Source: Advenella faeciporci
GTDB taxonomy: Bacteria > Pseudomonadota > Gammaproteobacteria > Burkholderiales > Burkholderiaceae_B
DNA length: 51,356 bases
Direction of reading: 5' to 3'
Assembly (NCBI RefSeq): GCF_014652395.1
Contig: NZ_BMYS01000021.1
Span: forward strand, 1 to 51,356
In this document: positions 28,438 through 37,807 of the stretch, piece after piece
Layout: each line of letters opens with the position of its first letter
How positions within the stretch are numbered: the stretch's first letter is position 1
The notes under the pieces: model-generated
The model's database searches: none
Seen by the model: only the letters and a program-made list of their open reading frames with translations
Told to the model about the DNA's origin: nothing
Position numbers and translations under genes: made by a program

Positions 28438-29877
28438 ATGAATTTATCTGCAATACAAATTAAATCCAGCCTGCGTATTTTGGTGGCCATTATTATTTTC
28501 GGTACCCTTGCCGTGCTGGCCATGGCGGTCGTCAGTAATTTCCAAAGCACAAGCTCTATCCAGACATTAAGCCAGGCGCTTTCGCAGTATGCCCCTGCCG
28601 ATGTGGCATTGGAAAACACAAAATTGCTTGAGCAATCCGAAGAAAACACACGTTATGTGATGGTGACATCGGTGGTGATTGCCCTGTTCACCCTCTTTTT
28701 TGCTTTCTTTGTGCATCGTCTGTTAACCGCGGTGATTGTCAAGCCGTTTGCCCGGGTGGAAGACTACTTCAGCCGCATGTCCAAGGGTGAGCTTAACCAG
28801 AATATCCAGGTGGTTGGCAACAATGAAGTGGCGCGTATCATGCGTGGCCTGGTGGACATGCAGGACAAACTGGGCAGTATTGTTGATCAGGTACGCGATA
28901 ACCTGAATGTCATTAATGAAAACGGTGACAAGCTGGGTGAAGACAACCTGAATTTAAGTGCGCGTACCGAGCAGCAATCGGCCGCTTTGCAAGAGACCGC
29001 AGCCAGTATGGAAGAGCTCTCCAGTACCGTTAAGCAGAATGCTGAAAATGCCCGCCAGGCCAATCAATTGGCGGTTCAGGCTTCACAGGTGGCGGAAGAG
29101 GGCGGCGATGTGATGCGCAAAGTGGTTAGCACCATGGAAGAAATATCCGTGGGCTCCAATAAAATTGCCGATATTGTCAGCATGATTGACAGCATTGCCT
29201 TTCAAACCAATATCCTGGCCATTAATGCCGCGGTTGAGGCGGCACGTGCCGGTGAGCAGGGCAATGGTTTTGCGGTCGTGGCTTCAGAAGTTCGTGCGCT
29301 TTCCCAGCGCAGTGCCGAAGCAGCCAAGGAAATCAAATTGCTGATTGACGCTTCGGTGGACAAAGTGGGGGATGGTGCCAAACTGGTGGGTCAGGCCGGT
29401 GAAACCATGAGAAACATCGTGACTTCCATTTCAGAAGTGACCACCATCATGGGCGAAATTTCTTCCGCAACCGAAGAGCAGGCCACCGGGATTGACCAGA
29501 TCAACCGCGCGGTGATCCAGATGGATAACGTCACTCACCAGAACTCGCAACTGGTTGAGCGCCTGACTGCCTCAACCAATTTCCTGAATGAAAAAATTGA
29601 TGAAGCCATGAATACGATGGCCCTGTTTGTGACCAAAGGCCATCGCTCATTTGTAGACCAGGCAATTTATCAGTCCAGGAAAGCCGGTGTTAAAAAATCA
29701 TCGCCCGCACTGGTTGCCGTTAAAAATGAAGCGCCATCACTTTCATTGCAAGAAGCCTGGAGCCAGCGCATGGAGTTTGGCGAGCAAGACGTGCCCATGT
29801 TAACCGAAAGGCCCGATGAAGCGTTGCGTTCTCCGCTCAAACCCCATAAAAAGCAGGATGACTGGGTCTCTTTTTAA
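28438..29877 (+). CDS. methyl-accepting chemotaxis protein with a minimal periplasmic domain
   Basis: A 479-residue receptor with TM1 (about 12-32), only about 40 periplasmic residues, TM2 (about 73-93), HAMP, and a full signalling domain. The hairpin tip includes SIAFQTNILAINAAVEAARA and GEQGNGFAVVASEVRAL. The periplasmic loop is too short for a four-helix ligand domain, so it may sense a membrane or cytoplasmic cue. The last residues are DWVSF, matching the WxxF-type CheR/CheB docking pentapeptide (E. coli NWETF). A Lys/Pro-rich tether precedes it. It lies in the flgKL unit, so it is probably sigma-28 dependent. Its stop codon directly abuts the fliR stop. Confidence 0.93.
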   Translation: MNLSAIQIKSSLRILVAIIIFGTLAVLAMAVVSNFQSTSSIQTLSQALSQYAPADVALENTKLLEQSEENTRYVMVTSVVIALFTLFFAFFVHRLLTAVIVKPFARVEDYFSRMSKGELNQNIQVVGNNEVARIMRGLVDMQDKLGSIVDQVRDNLNVINENGDKLGEDNLNLSARTEQQSAALQETAASMEELSSTVKQNAENARQANQLAVQASQVAEEGGDVMRKVVSTMEEISVGSNKIADIVSMIDSIAFQTNILAINAAVEAARAGEQGNGFAVVASEVRALSQRSAEAAKEIKLLIDASVDKVGDGAKLVGQAGETMRNIVTSISEVTTIMGEISSATEEQATGIDQINRAVIQMDNVTHQNSQLVERLTASTNFLNEKIDEAMNTMALFVTKGHRSFVDQAIYQSRKAGVKKSSPALVAVKNEAPSLSLQEAWSQRMEFGEQDVPMLTERPDEALRSPLKPHKKQDDWVSF

Positions 29878-30657
29878 TTAAAACCCATTCATGATACGCC
29901 CCATCTGTTCAAACCCGTTGAAGAAAAACACTTCAAGGAACTGATTCAGATAGGGCAACACGACCATTAACAGCATCATGCTGAAGGTCAGGGTAATGGG
30001 GAAACCCACTGCGAAGACTGATAATTGCTGCGCGGTACGGTTAAGTATGCCCATGGCCAGGTTAATCGTGAGCAGGGAAACAATCATGGGAATGGCAATG
30101 AGCATTCCGGCAATAAAGATCTGTGTGCTCCATTCTATAAGCAAACCAATGCCATTCAATTGAAGGGTGGCATCGCTGATGGGAACAATTTCAAAAGACC
30201 GTGCCAGTCCCGAAATTAAAATAAGATGCCCGTTGCCAGCTATAAAAATAAGCATGGCAAGGGCATTGAGCAGGCGTGACATGACGCTGGTATTGCCACC
30301 GCTGGCCGGATCAAAAAATGAGGCGAAAGAAAGTCCCATTTGCAGGCCAATCAACTCGCCGGCCATATTCACCGCGGCAAACACAATACGCATGGTAAAA
30401 CCCATGGCCATGCCAATCACTATTTGTTTGGCCATCATGATCATGGCGGCCCAGGAATCGGGCGGAATGGTTTCAAACGGGCCAATAAACGGCGAAATGG
30501 CCACCGTTAAAATAACCGAAATGCCAATCTTGACCATCACGGGCACGGTTGATTCGCCCAGTACCGGTGCACTGCCCACAAAGGCCGCGATCCGGCACAT
30601 GGGCCACAGGAACAGGCCAATCCAGGTGTACAGTTGATCCAGGGTGAAGTTAATCAT
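29878..30657 (-). CDS. fliR: FliR, export gate protein
   Basis: An integral membrane export-gate subunit of 259 residues with about six hydrophobic segments and the family stretches MCRIAAFVGSAPVLGESTVP and NLAMGILNRTAQQLSVFAVG. It is the last gene of the fliL-R run, 40 bases after fliQ. Its TAA (29880-29878) is immediately adjacent to the TAA of the convergent receptor gene, leaving no space for a terminator between them. Confidence 0.95.
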   Translation of the reverse strand: MINFTLDQLYTWIGLFLWPMCRIAAFVGSAPVLGESTVPVMVKIGISVILTVAISPFIGPFETIPPDSWAAMIMMAKQIVIGMAMGFTMRIVFAAVNMAGELIGLQMGLSFASFFDPASGGNTSVMSRLLNALAMLIFIAGNGHLILISGLARSFEIVPISDATLQLNGIGLLIEWSTQIFIAGMLIAIPMIVSLLTINLAMGILNRTAQQLSVFAVGFPITLTFSMMLLMVVLPYLNQFLEVFFFNGFEQMGRIMNGF

Positions 30658-30697
30658 AAGGGGTAGCGGCTAAGCGGGCGCTTGCAAACGCAGGCGT

Positions 30698-30967
30698 TTA
30701 CTGGGCCAGGCCAGGAATGGAAATAAACAATTCCCGTATATAGTCAGTGAGCGAGCCTATCATCCAGGGCCCCAGCAGCACCAATACGGCACCCACAGCC
30801 AGAATTTTAGGAATGAAAGACAGTGTCATCTCGTTGATTTGCGTTGCCGCCTGGAAAATGGCGATTACCAGGCCCACCACCAGCGTGGTCACCAGCAGCG
30901 GGGCCGCCAGCGAAAAGGCCAGACGTAAGGCAATATACGTCATTGACATGATGGATTCTGAAGTCAT
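30698..30967 (-). CDS. fliQ: FliQ, export gate protein
   Basis: A small two-helix export-gate subunit of 89 residues, the normal length. It shows ALRLAFSLAAPLLVTTLVVG, FQAATQINEMTLSFIPKI and a second hydrophobic segment, with a C-terminal DYIRELFISIP. It lies 32 bases after the fliO-fliP fusion and 40 before fliR. Confidence 0.95.
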   Translation of the reverse strand: MTSESIMSMTYIALRLAFSLAAPLLVTTLVVGLVIAIFQAATQINEMTLSFIPKILAVGAVLVLLGPWMIGSLTDYIRELFISIPGLAQ

Positions 30968-30999
30968 GCAAATTCCTTGTAAACAGGCGCAGGCCGTGA

Positions 31000-32133
31000 T
31001 TATTGGTAAAAGCTGCGTGCCAGGGAGCCCAGCAGCAAATGCCAGCCGTCAGCCAGCACAAACAGCATCAGCTTGAACGGCAGGGAAATGGTGACCGGTG
31101 GCACCATCATCATCCCCAGCGACATCAAAACGCTGGCAATCACCAGGTCGATAATCAAAAACGGGATGAAAATCGTAAACCCGATCTGGAAGGCGGTTTT
31201 CAGTTCACTGGTCACGAAGGCCGGAATCAGGATCCGCATGGGTACGGCTTCGGGACTTTCAAATTCGGTCAGATTGGCCATATCCGCAAACAAGGCCAAG
31301 TCGCTTTCCCGGGTTTGACCAATCATGAAGGCATGGATCGGGCGTGAGGCCCGCTCTACGGCCTGTTCAAAGCTGATCTGGCCTTCATTCAGGGGAACAT
31401 AAGCCTCTTCGGCAATCTGGTCAAGGACCGGTGACATCACAAAAAAAGTCAGGAACAGGGAGAGCCCGATAATCACGCTATTGGGGGGTGAAGCACCGGT
31501 TCCCAGGGCGTTGCGCAGCAAACCCAGCACAATCACAATACGGGTAAAACCGGTCATCATTAAAATGACGGCAGGCAAAAAGCTTAAACCGGTCAGCAAA
31601 AGCAGGGTTTGCATGCTGAGCGAATAGGTTTGCGAGCCATCGGGGTTGGCGGCACTGGTAAGTGCCGGCAAGTTCACCTGGGCAAATGCCGGATCCCCCA
31701 TGAACAAAAGCGCAGGCAACAGGCAAACCAGCAGCATTTTAAGGGGCAAGTGCCGCTTCAGGGCCTCACGAAAAGTCATCTTGCCATCAGTAGAAGAAGT
31801 GGGGGGCGATGATACCTTGCCCGGTGAGGAATTGCCAGTGGTCTCGCTGCCAGGAGCACTGCTTTCCGGCGGGGCCTCAGGGGCCGGCATTTTATGCAGC
31901 AGATTGATTTGCTGGGCAGTCACACCCAGCACCAGTTGCTCGTTACCCGCCTGTACCACCACCACTTCAGTGCGTGGCCCCAGCGGGGTACGGGAAATAA
32001 CGGGCAGGGCGGGGTTGCGCCTTATTTTGCCCAGCAGCCCGGTTTTACGGGCCACCATGCCAAACAGGATAATACAGAACAGTACCAGCCCAAGCGCGGC
32101 AAAAACCCGGATAATGGCCAGTTGATCCATCAT
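31000..32133 (-). CDS. fliOP: FliO-FliP fusion, export gate assembly factor plus gate protein
   Basis: One 377-residue frame covers two normally separate proteins. Residues 1-118 are FliO-like: a membrane helix (about 8-26), then a basic cytoplasmic stretch with PLGPRTEVVVVQAGNEQLVLG and a Pro/Ser/Gly linker (about 82-117). Residues 119-377 are FliP. They start with FliP's own cleavable signal peptide (about 133-151, ending DPAFAQ) and then GFTRIVIVLGLLRNALGT, VPMRILIPAFVTSELKTAFQ and the final hydrophobic pair. From Met133 the FliP part is 245 residues, the length of E. coli FliP. FliO is a membrane chaperone for FliP pentamer assembly. No stop separates the two. Internal ATGs (31779, 31737) could start FliP alone but have poor ribosome sites. 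Confidence 0.9.
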   Translation of the reverse strand: MMDQLAIIRVFAALGLVLFCIILFGMVARKTGLLGKIRRNPALPVISRTPLGPRTEVVVVQAGNEQLVLGVTAQQINLLHKMPAPEAPPESSAPGSETTGNSSPGKVSSPPTSSTDGKMTFREALKRHLPLKMLLVCLLPALLFMGDPAFAQVNLPALTSAANPDGSQTYSLSMQTLLLLTGLSFLPAVILMMTGFTRIVIVLGLLRNALGTGASPPNSVIIGLSLFLTFFVMSPVLDQIAEEAYVPLNEGQISFEQAVERASRPIHAFMIGQTRESDLALFADMANLTEFESPEAVPMRILIPAFVTSELKTAFQIGFTIFIPFLIIDLVIASVLMSLGMMMVPPVTISLPFKLMLFVLADGWHLLLGSLARSFYQ

Positions 32134-32159
32134 GATCCCTTAATGTGGCTAACCGCGGT

Positions 32160-32591
32160 TTAGCGACGGTTGAAAGGGCGGTTCAGGCGGTTAAGGCGTT
32201 CGGCCGGGGTGATAATATCGGTTAAGCGCACGCCATAATTGCCATTCACGCTGACAATTTCACCCTGGGCAATCAGCATGCCGTTAATAAGGACGTCCAT
32301 GGGCTCGCCTGCCTGTGCGCTAAGCTCAACCACCGAACCCTGTCCCAGCTTCAGGATATCCTTGATGGGCAGGCGGGCACGACCCAGTTCAACGCTAAGC
32401 TGAACCGGAATATCCTTGATGAATGAAAAATCGGGGTGAACCTCTTCGGCAGGAGGAGCGGGATCAAACGACTCGAAAATGGAATCGTGTGTCTGGCTTG
32501 CCGTTGCACTGGCCTGTTCGGCCATGGCTTTTTCCCATTCACTGGCCAGATCGTCCTGGTTGATATCTTCAGATGGAGTAGTATTGCTCAT
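32160..32591 (-). CDS. fliN: FliN, C-ring switch protein
   Basis: A switch/C-ring subunit of 143 residues. The C-terminal SpoA domain (about 65-140) shows LPIKDILKLGQGSVVELSAQ, GEPMDVLINGMLIAQGEIV and NYGVRLTDI. The first 60 residues are acidic and variable. It starts 12 bases after the fliM stop. Confidence 0.96.
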   Translation of the reverse strand: MSNTTPSEDINQDDLASEWEKAMAEQASATASQTHDSIFESFDPAPPAEEVHPDFSFIKDIPVQLSVELGRARLPIKDILKLGQGSVVELSAQAGEPMDVLINGMLIAQGEIVSVNGNYGVRLTDIITPAERLNRLNRPFNRR

Positions 32592-32603
32592 GGTTTTTTC
32601 AGA

Positions 32604-33704
32604 TTAAATAGGTTTTTCAGCGTTAATACGACCGGCACTCAGGTCATTGTCATCAAGTAAAATTTCATCATCAATGGTGGTGTCTTCAAGCACCACTTTG
32701 GGCTCTTCAGGCGTGTCAAAATACGGAATTTCAAGACGCTTGATCACGCTAAGCGCATAGTGTTTGTTAAACGTACCATATTTGGCACTAATCACCGGAA
32801 TGCCATCCACGGTGGCCTCTATTTCAGTGGGCAACTTAATGGGCAAAACACTGCCTTCTTTCAGCGCCATCAATTGTTCCAGCGTGCATTCGGTGGTGGT
32901 GAAATTGGCCACCAGCTCTACTTCGGTCTCGGGAACCTGGCCCGACAGCTGACGCAGCCATTTGTTTTCATTGCCCTTGACGCTTTCATCCTGAAAAGGC
33001 TCGGTGAGCAAGTCCCGCAAAGGTTCTATCATGGAATAAGGCAGGCAGACATTCAGCAGGCCGCCAATAGTGCCAAATTCGATACGAATGGGAGTCACCA
33101 CAACCACCTCGTTGCTATTGGCAATATTGGCAAACTTGGTGTGCATTTCAGAACGCAGGTAATGGTATTGAATAGGATAAACCGGTTTCCAGGCGTGCAC
33201 ATAGCATTCAAGGGTATGCATCAGAAGGCGATGAATGATGCGTTGTTCGGTGGCGGTGAAGTCGCGGCCTTCCACCCGGGTATTTTGCTTTATCTGCCCG
33301 CCAAACAGGGTTTCTATAATCAGGAAAACCAGGGTGGGGTCAAAGCAGAACAGGGACAGGCCACGAAGGGGTTCGAGCCTGACCATGTTCAGGTTGCTGG
33401 GCACCGGCAGGTTGCGTTCAAATTCGGCAAATGTCTGGATTTTAATGGGCAACACCGAAATATCGGCATTGCGTCGCATGAAACTGAGCAAAACGGCCCG
33501 CAGGTTGCGGGCAAAACGTTCATTGATAAGCTCGAAGGTCTGCATTCGCTTGCGAATGACCCGTTCAGGTGATGACAGGTCATACGGGCGGACGCCATCG
33601 GGGTACACCTGTTCTTCAACCTCGATCTTGGGCGTGGGTGTACCTTCTATTTCAGCAAAAAGGGAATCTACCTCGTTTTGAGATAAAAACGTATCATAGG
33701 CCAT
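32604..33704 (-). CDS. fliM: FliM, C-ring switch protein
   Basis: FliM binds CheY-P and sets the rotation direction. The N-terminal CheY-binding peptide is FLSQNEVDSLFAEIEG. The middle CheC-like domain contains GLSLFCFDPTLVFLIIETLF, and the C-terminal SpoA-like domain LEQLMALKEGSVLPIKLPTE. The 366-residue length is slightly longer than in enterics because of an acidic C-terminal extension. The ATG is 2 bases after the fliL stop. Confidence 0.96.
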   Translation of the reverse strand: MAYDTFLSQNEVDSLFAEIEGTPTPKIEVEEQVYPDGVRPYDLSSPERVIRKRMQTFELINERFARNLRAVLLSFMRRNADISVLPIKIQTFAEFERNLPVPSNLNMVRLEPLRGLSLFCFDPTLVFLIIETLFGGQIKQNTRVEGRDFTATEQRIIHRLLMHTLECYVHAWKPVYPIQYHYLRSEMHTKFANIANSNEVVVVTPIRIEFGTIGGLLNVCLPYSMIEPLRDLLTEPFQDESVKGNENKWLRQLSGQVPETEVELVANFTTTECTLEQLMALKEGSVLPIKLPTEIEATVDGIPVISAKYGTFNKHYALSVIKRLEIPYFDTPEEPKVVLEDTTIDDEILLDDNDLSAGRINAEKPI

Positions 33705-33706
33705 TT

Positions 33707-34216
33707 TTATTGCACAACAAAATTGGTAAACAGTACATTGCTAATGTGCTGGGTATACGGTTCCGGATAAAACGCAGGCAACAATACACGTTTGACCGCT
33801 TCTTTAATCAGGTCGGGTGTTTCTTTGTCATGAATGGTTTCAGGGTTCAGGGAAGACAGCTCTATCAGGATGCGGCTACGGGCCTCGGGCAAATACTTGC
33901 TTACGCGTTCCATGCTGGCCTGGTCTTCAAAGCGCAGGGTAAAGCCCACATACAGCACCCGCGAGAAACCGTTGCGGTTAAGGGTAACGGTAAAAGGGTC
34001 CAGTTCCATGAAAATGGGGTTGGCACTAACCGTGGGAACAGACGGGACGGCAACCGGCTGGGTGGCCTGTTGGGCCTGTGCCGGTTGGGCGGGCAGCATC
34101 TTGCCCATGTAATACCACATACCAGCACCCCCTATGCCAAGGCATAAAATGATGATGATTAGCGTCTTGAAAAAAGAACCCGACTTCGGGCTTGCGTTAT
34201 TTGTCTCTTTGCTCAT
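33707..34216 (-). CDS. fliL: FliL, stator-associated basal body protein
   Basis: A single-pass inner-membrane protein that surrounds stator units. The 169-residue product has a short cytoplasmic start, a membrane helix (about 19-36), a Pro/Ala/Gln linker and the periplasmic stomatin-like domain (FMELDPFTVTLNRNGFSRV, YLPEARSRILIELSS). It is first in the fliLMN(OP)QR run and is separated from fliK by 194 bases. Confidence 0.94.
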   Translation of the reverse strand: MSKETNNASPKSGSFFKTLIIIILCLGIGGAGMWYYMGKMLPAQPAQAQQATQPVAVPSVPTVSANPIFMELDPFTVTLNRNGFSRVLYVGFTLRFEDQASMERVSKYLPEARSRILIELSSLNPETIHDKETPDLIKEAVKRVLLPAFYPEPYTQHISNVLFTNFVVQ

Positions 34217-34295
34217 GAAGGGCCATTATCAAATCTAAAAAAACACCAGGATCAGCGTATATTTTCGCTGATAAACCGCAAAGCCATTGCCTGGA

Positions 34296-34319
34296 ATAAA
34301 GGGGGTTTTCTCCCTTTAT
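34296..34319 (-). terminator. hairpin between fliK and fliL
   Basis: ATAAAGGG (34296-34303) pairs perfectly with CCCTTTAT (34312-34319) around an 8-base loop. A second hairpin, ATCAGCG/CGCTGAT, lies nearer fliL (about 34252-34273). Both are in the 194-base gap between fliK and fliL, where transcription runs leftwards. Neither has a clean T tail, so they may attenuate or protect the transcript rather than terminate it. Confidence 0.4.
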
Positions 34320-34410
34320 AGACCATTTAAGGGATAATGCCAAAAATTGGGCAGTGGCCGGGCCAGGCAGATTTTATCAGGCAAATGAGCTGCTCAGGAA
34401 AATATCCTGA

Positions 34411-35880
34411 TCAGGCAAAGGTGTTGATCAGCCCATCATGCTGGCGTGACGGGCCGGTGGCAGGCACGCCTGCATCGGCCAGGATGCCGGTGCTGCCCTT
34501 GGTTTGCCCGGCCGTACCCGGGGCATTATCATCTTCCATCAAAAAACCGTCCCGCCGGTCTTGTTGCCCGACATGGGCCTGGCCCAGGGAAAGGCCTTTT
34601 TCCTGCAGGGCCTGGTGCAAATCGGCCAGCGAGTTTTCCAGTGCCTGGCGAACCGCGGCGTTGCTGGCCACAAAGGCTGCCTGGGCCACCCCGTCCTGAA
34701 TGCTGACGGACACTTTAATAGGGCCCAGCTCGGGTGGGTCCAGGCGCATTTGGGCAATATGCGTGCCATTGGCCTGCTGCCTGAAAAACAGGCTTGCCTG
34801 GGTAGCCAGCTGCTGGCTCATGGCCTGTGACCAGCCCGGATGGTAAAAAGACGTACCAATGGAAATAAGCGGGCTGGCGGATGCTTGCGCCTGGTTGCTG
34901 GCCGCCAAGGTGCCAACTGCCGGGTTTGCGTTGGCATTGGCATGAGTGGCAACAGTGGCATCAGGCAGTGTGTCTGATGCCGGGTTGGCCAATGGTTGGG
35001 CAGGTGTTTGGTGATTGAAATTTCTGGGGTCTGCCAGGTTGGGCGTTACTGCCTCTTGCGAAAGCCGGCCTAACCGGGCCTCACGGATTTGACTGGTCGC
35101 CTCTTTATTGGCAGTAAGGTTAACGGCCCGGCCGGCAGCGTTTTGTTTGTCAAGCGCTGCCAGTTGGCTGGCGGTAAGCATTGTATTTTCCGTACTTGAC
35201 AAAGTATCTGGCTTTTCTTTACCGGAACCGGCCAGCCTGTCTTTAGCAGACGGCGCCAAAGAGCCTGCGGCGGTTTGCGCTTCCAGCTCTGCGTGAGCCG
35301 GGTTTTTGCCAGACAGACGGCTGGCCAGATTTCTTTGTGGTTCGATCAGCTGGCTTAAAAGGGTATTTTCAAGAGATGGCTTGCCCATGTCGCCTGCATT
35401 GACACCTGCTTCGGATATGCCCTGTTGCAGAATGGCGTGTTCTGCCAAAACATTGACCGGCAGGGCCTCACTTGGAGTTTGCGCGGCATTTGGGCCATTT
35501 TCAGGTGTTGTCCGGTTTTCCGCATCTGCGGTATTTTCGTTGGGTGCTGCAGCCTTGTTTGCCTGTGCTGCATCATCATTAACGGATGCTTTGTTTTCAG
35601 CAGTGGAACCGTCATTTTCAGTCTTGCCCGAAGCCCGGTTGTTTTGGGCTACAGGTTCTTTACTGGCAGCTTGGGCTGTCACCTTGCCGTTTTCAGTCGT
35701 GTTTTGGGTGGCCGAACTTGCAGGCGATGGCTTGTATTGTGATGAGGCCGGCGCCTGCATGGCCAGAATGCCTGAAAACGTGTTATTGGCGCTGTCGGCA
35801 TTGTTGCTGCCTGCCGCATTGTTTTTTGAGAAGTTGTTGGCACTCAGGTTGTTGCTGATTGTTGTCATTGTCATACCCAT
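34411..35880 (-). CDS. fliK: FliK, hook-length control protein
   Basis: A molecular ruler, secreted during hook growth, that triggers the FlhB switch. The 489-residue product has a long, low-complexity N-terminal ruler (Asn/Ala/Ser/Thr/Gln-rich, about 1-370) and a conserved C-terminal Flg_hook domain containing MRLDPPELGPIKVSVSIQDG and ENSLADLHQALQEKGLSL. The ATG at 35880 or the one at codon 4 can be the start. It begins 5 bases after the fliJ stop. A second FliK-like gene lies at 43354-44805. Confidence 0.93.
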   Translation of the reverse strand: MGMTMTTISNNLSANNFSKNNAAGSNNADSANNTFSGILAMQAPASSQYKPSPASSATQNTTENGKVTAQAASKEPVAQNNRASGKTENDGSTAENKASVNDDAAQANKAAAPNENTADAENRTTPENGPNAAQTPSEALPVNVLAEHAILQQGISEAGVNAGDMGKPSLENTLLSQLIEPQRNLASRLSGKNPAHAELEAQTAAGSLAPSAKDRLAGSGKEKPDTLSSTENTMLTASQLAALDKQNAAGRAVNLTANKEATSQIREARLGRLSQEAVTPNLADPRNFNHQTPAQPLANPASDTLPDATVATHANANANPAVGTLAASNQAQASASPLISIGTSFYHPGWSQAMSQQLATQASLFFRQQANGTHIAQMRLDPPELGPIKVSVSIQDGVAQAAFVASNAAVRQALENSLADLHQALQEKGLSLGQAHVGQQDRRDGFLMEDDNAPGTAGQTKGSTGILADAGVPATGPSRQHDGLINTFA

Positions 35881-35885
35881 AAATG

Positions 35886-36347
35886 TTAACCCCCTGACTG
35901 TTGCCGCCTGCTGGCAAAGTAAGCTCGGGCGGCAAATTCGTCATTCATTTTCTGTTCTTGCCGGTTGGCAATTTTCAGCTGTTCCTGCTTTCTGCGGTCT
36001 ATCAGGGCCTGCATCGAGTTTACCTCGCGGCGGGCTTCAAACCAGGCTTCACGCTCTTTCTCAACCTGCTTTTCAAGCTGGGCAATAATGGCACGCTGTT
36101 GCCCCAGTGCTTCTTCCAGGGTTGAAATGAATTTCTGGAAATTCACGCATTGGGCCGAGCTCATGCCTTCCTGCAGGCGGGCCTGCAAACGGGCAATATA
36201 ATCCAGCCGGTATTCTCCCAGCATTTCAAGCTGTTTGATGGACTGGGTAATATTGGCTTCGGTTTGCGCCACCACGCGTGCCGCATCGTCCATTTTCTGA
36301 ACGGCCAGTTCATGCAGGGTCTCGAAAGAATCGTTATTACGGCTCAT
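35886..36347 (-). CDS. fliJ: FliJ, export ATPase central stalk
   Basis: A 153-residue, almost entirely coiled-coil protein with heptad-like charge patterning from about 5 to 140, matching FliJ length. It inserts into the FliI hexamer and links it to FlhA. Its start overlaps the end of fliI by 4 bases, so the two are translationally coupled. Confidence 0.92.
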   Translation of the reverse strand: MSRNNDSFETLHELAVQKMDDAARVVAQTEANITQSIKQLEMLGEYRLDYIARLQARLQEGMSSAQCVNFQKFISTLEEALGQQRAIIAQLEKQVEKEREAWFEARREVNSMQALIDRRKQEQLKIANRQEQKMNDEFAARAYFASRRQQSGG

Positions 36348-37804
36348 AGGGTTAGTCCTGCAAACAGACGGCCCAGTTCCCGGGAGGCTTGCTCCATATC
36401 AACCTTTTCCTCAATATCCTGCATCAGGAACTTGCGCAGGAAAGGGTAGCGGTCAATAGCCGTGTCAATCTCAGGGTCATTGCCTTTTTTATAAGCCCCA
36501 ACGGCCAGCAAGTCACGGTTACGCTGGTACATGGAATACAGTTGCTTGAATTTGCGGGCCATGGCCAAATGCTCCTTGCCCACCACCGCCGTCATCACCC
36601 TGGAAATGGAGGCTTCAATATCAATGGCCGGATAATGCCCGGTTTCGGCAAGCGAGCGCGACAGCACCACGTGCCCGTCCAGAATCGCCCGCGAAGCATC
36701 GGCAATCGGGTCCTGCTGGTCATCGCCTTCGGTGAGCACGGTATAAAAAGCGGTAATTGAACCGGCGGTTTTACCGTTAACGTTTTTACCATTGCCGGCC
36801 CGTTCCACCAAGGCGGGCAGGCGGGCAAAGACAGAGGGTGGATAGCCCTTGGTGGCCGGTGGTTCGCCAATGGCCAGGGCAATTTCGCGCAATGCCATGG
36901 CATAACGGGTCAAGGAATCCATAATCAGCAATACATGCTTGCCCTGGTCCCTGAAAAACTCGGCCAACCGGGTGGCATACACGCAGCCCTGGATACGCAG
37001 CAGGGGCGACACATCGGCCGGAGCGGCCACCACCACAGAGCGGCGCATGCCATCGGCACCCAGGTTTTGCTCAATAAATTCCTTCACTTCCCGGCCACGT
37101 TCGCCAATTAAGCCAACCACAATCACATCGGCCTTGGTGTAGCGGGCCATCATTCCCAACAGGACCGATTTACCCACCCCCGAACCGGCAAACAGCCCCA
37201 TGCGCTGGCCACGGCCAACCGTTAACATGCTGTTAATGGCACGCACCCCGACATCCAGCGGGGTGTCAATGGGCGCGCGATCCAGCGGGTTAATATACGT
37301 GGCGGCCAGTGGGGCCGACCAGGCATTTTCAAACGGGCCAAGACTGTCCAGCGGTTTGCCGGCGCCATCCACCACCCGGCCCAGCAAAGAAAACCCTACC
37401 GGTAAGGTATGGCCCCCCTGGTTGCTTAAGTTGGCATAAGCGTCATCGGCTGCCTGCAATGGCACCCGGGGCGGCAGGGGGGCTTCGGCAGCTTCAACCC
37501 GCGCATTGGGCGGCAAGCCTGAAATATTGCCATAAGGCATCAGGAACAGGGTTTGCCCCTGAAAACCCACCACCTCGGCCTCTACCCATTTGTTACCCAC
37601 CATTTGAATGCGGCAGGCAGCCCCCAAGGGCAAGGCAAGGCCGCTGGCTTCCAGCACCATGCCGGTAGCGCGGATAATGCGTCCGGCACTGGTTTGGAGC
37701 GGGCTGTCTTCAACCCGGCTGGCAGCACGCTTAAGCTGGTCTTGCCAGGCGGCAGTACCGGAAATGGCGGGGGTTTGGGCAGGGACAGAGGCGGGCGCGT
37801 TCAC
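36344..37804 (-). CDS. fliI: FliI, flagellar export ATPase
   Basis: An F1-beta-like ATPase of 486 residues that unfolds and releases export substrates. Walker A is [15 protein letters not shown] and Walker B is in [16 protein letters not shown]. The segment [14 protein letters not shown] and the family-typical C-terminal domain are present. Translation starts at GTG 37804, 3 bases after the fliH stop, with GGAG upstream. Confidence 0.97.
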   Translation of the reverse strand: MNAPASVPAQTPAISGTAAWQDQLKRAASRVEDSPLQTSAGRIIRATGMVLEASGLALPLGAACRIQMVGNKWVEAEVVGFQGQTLFLMPYGNISGLPPNARVEAAEAPLPPRVPLQAADDAYANLSNQGGHTLPVGFSLLGRVVDGAGKPLDSLGPFENAWSAPLAATYINPLDRAPIDTPLDVGVRAINSMLTVGRGQRMGLFAGSGVGKSVLLGMMARYTKADVIVVGLIGERGREVKEFIEQNLGADGMRRSVVVAAPADVSPLLRIQGCVYATRLAEFFRDQGKHVLLIMDSLTRYAMALREIALAIGEPPATKGYPPSVFARLPALVERAGNGKNVNGKTAGSITAFYTVLTEGDDQQDPIADASRAILDGHVVLSRSLAETGHYPAIDIEASISRVMTAVVGKEHLAMARKFKQLYSMYQRNRDLLAVGAYKKGNDPEIDTAIDRYPFLRKFLMQDIEEKVDMEQASRELGRLFAGLTL

Positions 37805-37807
37805 GGC

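Noticed and set aside
31000-32133. Separate fliO and fliP genes with an ordinary gene boundary
   Set aside because: There is no stop codon between the parts, and the candidate internal starts lack ribosome sites, so the fused reading is the direct one. A sequencing error cannot be excluded.
32760-33572. 270-codon frame antisense to fliM
   Set aside because: fliM on the other strand is complete and conserved end to end. The antisense product has no family-like motif.
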